From Beaufortia kweichowensis (taxonomy: Eukaryota; Chordata; Actinopteri; Cypriniformes; Gastromyzontidae), in assembly GCA_019155185.1 (NCBI GenBank), contig CM032802.1, positions 11,012,501 to 11,076,500 on the forward strand: a DNA stretch of 64,000 nucleotides, given 5' to 3'. The translations under genes were made by a program, and so were the position numbers. The notes below the pieces were generated by a model. That model was not told where the DNA came from. It made no database searches and worked only from the letters and a program-made list of their open reading frames with translations. Positions 62,112 to 64,000 of this stretch are shown one piece after another (positions within the stretch are counted from its first letter, which is position 1; each line of letters begins with the position of its first letter).

Positions 62112-62387
62112 TTAACCTGATAACTGTCACTATCTGAACTACAATATCATTAATATCATTAACATTAGTATTTTTAAAATTAAAATGTAATTTTTTTACT
62201 TTTTATTTAAATTGTAGGTATTTTTAAAAATATCATTAACATTAGTATTTTTTGTTTATGTTTATTGCTATACAAATTGGTCATATATTTATTCTTGAGT
62301 TCATCAATATATAGCTTGAATTATTTAAGTGAATAGTAAAATATTATAGGCATTTCTCCTGAGGAATGGTGACAGTTACCAGGTTAA
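62112..62387 (+). mobile_element. TTAA-flanked MITE family, copy 5 (full length, 276 bp)
   Basis: Starts TTAACCTGATAACTGTCAC and ends GTGACAGTTACCAGGTTAA: 19-bp inverted ends differing at one position, each bounded by TTAA. The interior contains GGTATTTTTAAAAATATCATTAAC, TTTATGTTTATTG, TCAATATATAG and AAGTGAATAG, shared with copies 1-3. A TTAA target is characteristic of piggyBac-type elements, so this may be a piggyBac-related MITE. Confidence 0.85.
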
Positions 62388-63685
62388 TGTCATTTCTATT
62401 CTATAAATCCACATCTAGTTGGTCAGTTCTGAGTGGTAGATTGTGGAGAATAAAGCAGACTGTTGTGATCTGACAAGATCTGTCAACATTCAGACACCTG
62501 AATTGCTCTTTAAAATACAAAAATTATATAGATTGGTCTAGATACAGTGTCTGGTCATATTGCCCTCCTTTATCATTTAATGATGAATTGGCATGTTTGC
62601 ATTTAAAAGAATAACAATAGTGTAATTTAGCAAGTGAAACTGCATAGCGAGTGACTAGTTTTTGATTTGTTCATCCCACAAATCAAACCATCTGTAACAG
62701 GCACCATTTGAAGTCAGCTGTCTAACCTCATAGTAACACTCAAATCTGTAGCTTGAAAATGCAGACGCCATACGAGTGCCTCATATGATGCCAATGCACC
62801 GGCTCACCTCTATTTGCAAAAGTAATTATGGCAAACCAGCACAGTGGATTGAAGTGTAGGCAGCCAGTGAAGGTCATGAAAATAAACACATCTTGCTTGT
62901 TATAGAGAAGATGGCTACGCTTTCCAGTGGAGTGCTGATGCTAAAGGCCAGGAATTCTCCAGCAAAACCCTGAAATTCTCCAGGGATAAGACATGACAGA
63001 ATGAGAGAGACAGAGCTTGAGCAAGGTTCACTGGGTGTGAGGAAGGTTGTGGAAAGAGCATGGAAAACAGTTAGAAGGAAATGAAGGCGAGAAATGAAGA
63101 GGGAAAATGTGTGCAAGTGTGTTTGACAGAAAGAGGAAGATGCTGCAATAAATAGCAAAGATTTGATGAAACCACAGGAGTTGCATGGGTACAGTATATA
63201 CAGTATAGAAATGAAATTTCTGGGCGTACAAATCAAGTTGTGAATTAAACTTTAGATTCTTTGACTTAAAGTGTTTTAGTAATAAGATCTAACCATCACT
63301 AAATATAAATTACACTTTAGTATGGACTGATCCGTCTATACTGCATTTAAGTGCCAAACAACTATAAAATAAGACGTAAAAGATTATCATGTAACAATTG
63401 TAGCTGTAATCGTTCAGAACTTCAAGAAGATTTACATCAACTCAGTTGCATTAAAGTGCATCCGCAGTTACTTCAATGAGAAAATCTACTGTCTTTGATT
63501 TCATCAGTCAATTTTAAAAGCTAACTTTAAAAGGAACTTTTACTTTTAGTTACTGTATGAATAAATATGAAAAATTTTGTACGTTTACTATAATTTCTCA
63601 CTTCGATTTATACCCTTAATGAAAACTCACAAATGTCTCAAATTTTGTGTATAACACCCTAACCTTCTGAAAACTTTCCCTTTAG
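62388..63685. other. AT-rich non-coding stretch
   Basis: No element recognised. The minus ORFs at 62874-63236 sit on a purine-rich plus strand and have no domain. Confidence 0.4.
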
Positions 63686-63759
63686 AATATTCAAACAGCA
63701 TGTACATCATTTTATAATGTAGATTCTGGTACCGCTGGACCACAACACATAGTGTTACA
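63686..63759 (+). CDS. possible internal coding exon, plus strand (74 nt)
   Basis: CTGAAAACTTTCCCTTTAG acceptor and GTTACA|GTGAGTCCC donor. Frame 0 reads NIQTACTSFYNVDSGTAGPQ then HIVL plus two bases and is open; it ends in phase 2. It lies 40-50 bp before a GC-rich open block, so both may belong to the end of one gene. The peptide is not recognised. Confidence 0.22.
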
Positions 63760-63760
63760 G

Positions 63761-63960
63761 TGAGTCCCTCTCTTCTCTGACTTCTGGCATCAACTAGATG
63801 ATGACCTCCAGAGCGTGGGGATTGACCGGGCTGGCCGCCCAAAACCATCTGGCGGCTGGCTGGCCTTTTCCCAAGAAGACTCGATCCAAAGGATTATCCA
63901 CCCAAGCTCCAGTGCTGGCCAGTCCTTCAGACTCCCTGACTGGAAAAAAACACCTTTTCT
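63761..63960 (+). other. GC-rich exon-like block at the window edge
   Basis: Composition jumps to clearly GC-rich at 63790-63950. Two plus frames are open across it. One reads DDLQSVGIDRAGRPKPSGGW onward to FLAVGQS and a TAG near 63957; the other starts MMTSRAWGLTGL. An acceptor-like CTTCTGGCATCAACTAG precedes 63806. The hydrophilic first reading looks the more protein-like, but neither is recognised, and high GC favours open frames. It could also be a promoter or regulatory block. Confidence 0.25.
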
Positions 63961-64000
63961 TGCTGTGGGACAGTCTTAGGAGATTGATTGTTTAAATATG

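Noticed and set aside
62874..63236. 120-codon minus-strand ORF, signal-peptide-like and Ser/Phe-rich
   Set aside because: It is the complement of a purine-rich repeat-like stretch; hydrophobic Ser/Phe/Leu composition follows from that.

Overview
The window looks like intergenic and intronic DNA of a teleost fish, most probably a cyprinid (carp, goldfish or zebrafish group). The evidence is AT-rich sequence with low CpG, many short degenerate copies of palindromic MITE-like elements (one with TTAAAGG-ATAGTTCAC ends, one with TGTGACCCTGTCTGTGAAAACC ends), a common fish interspersed repeat (TTTATTTATATAGCAC), and long (GA)n/(CT)n tracts. These families are recognised from general knowledge of cyprinid genomes, not from a search. 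Nothing is bacterial: there are no operons, long ORFs, rRNA, tRNA or CRISPR arrays. No complete protein-coding gene can be read, and none of the longer ORFs shows a recognisable domain.

Layout. At 1-7160 there may be the end-to-start of a small minus-strand gene. It has a CpG-enriched promoter and a possible first coding exon at 7057-7119, then possible exons at 1392-1485, 916-927 (12 nt), 599-700 and 254-177. The phases agree, but the 1392-1485 exon carries an in-frame TAG, so the locus may be a decayed copy or may end there. From about 9 to 41 kb lies a gene-poor stretch with islands of higher GC and homeodomain/E-box-like motifs that resemble the conserved non-coding elements of developmental-gene deserts. 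Conservation itself cannot be seen from one sequence. The exception is a 124-bp core present twice in inverted orientation (2570-2693 and 13979-14102) at about 90% identity. A CpG-rich promoter-like island sits at 27050-27545 and another at 41200-41860. From 41.9 to 57 kb the sequence is mostly AT-rich, with MITEs and two (CT)n tracts. A plus-strand exon with good splice sites lies at 57273-57360, and a GC-rich, exon-like end lies at 63686-63960.

Repeats supported by internal comparison are: eight full or partial copies of the TTAAAGG family; five copies of a TTAA-flanked family with 19-bp inverted ends; three copies of the TGTGACCC family; a 235-bp hairpin element with 65-bp arms; an 87-bp tandem repeat; a perfect 28-bp palindrome at 19682-19709; and a SINE-like fragment.

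Limits: in 64 kb of AT-rich DNA, strong-looking splice-site pairs arise by chance at roughly the rate seen here. Single predicted exons are therefore given low confidence, and no gene symbols are assigned.
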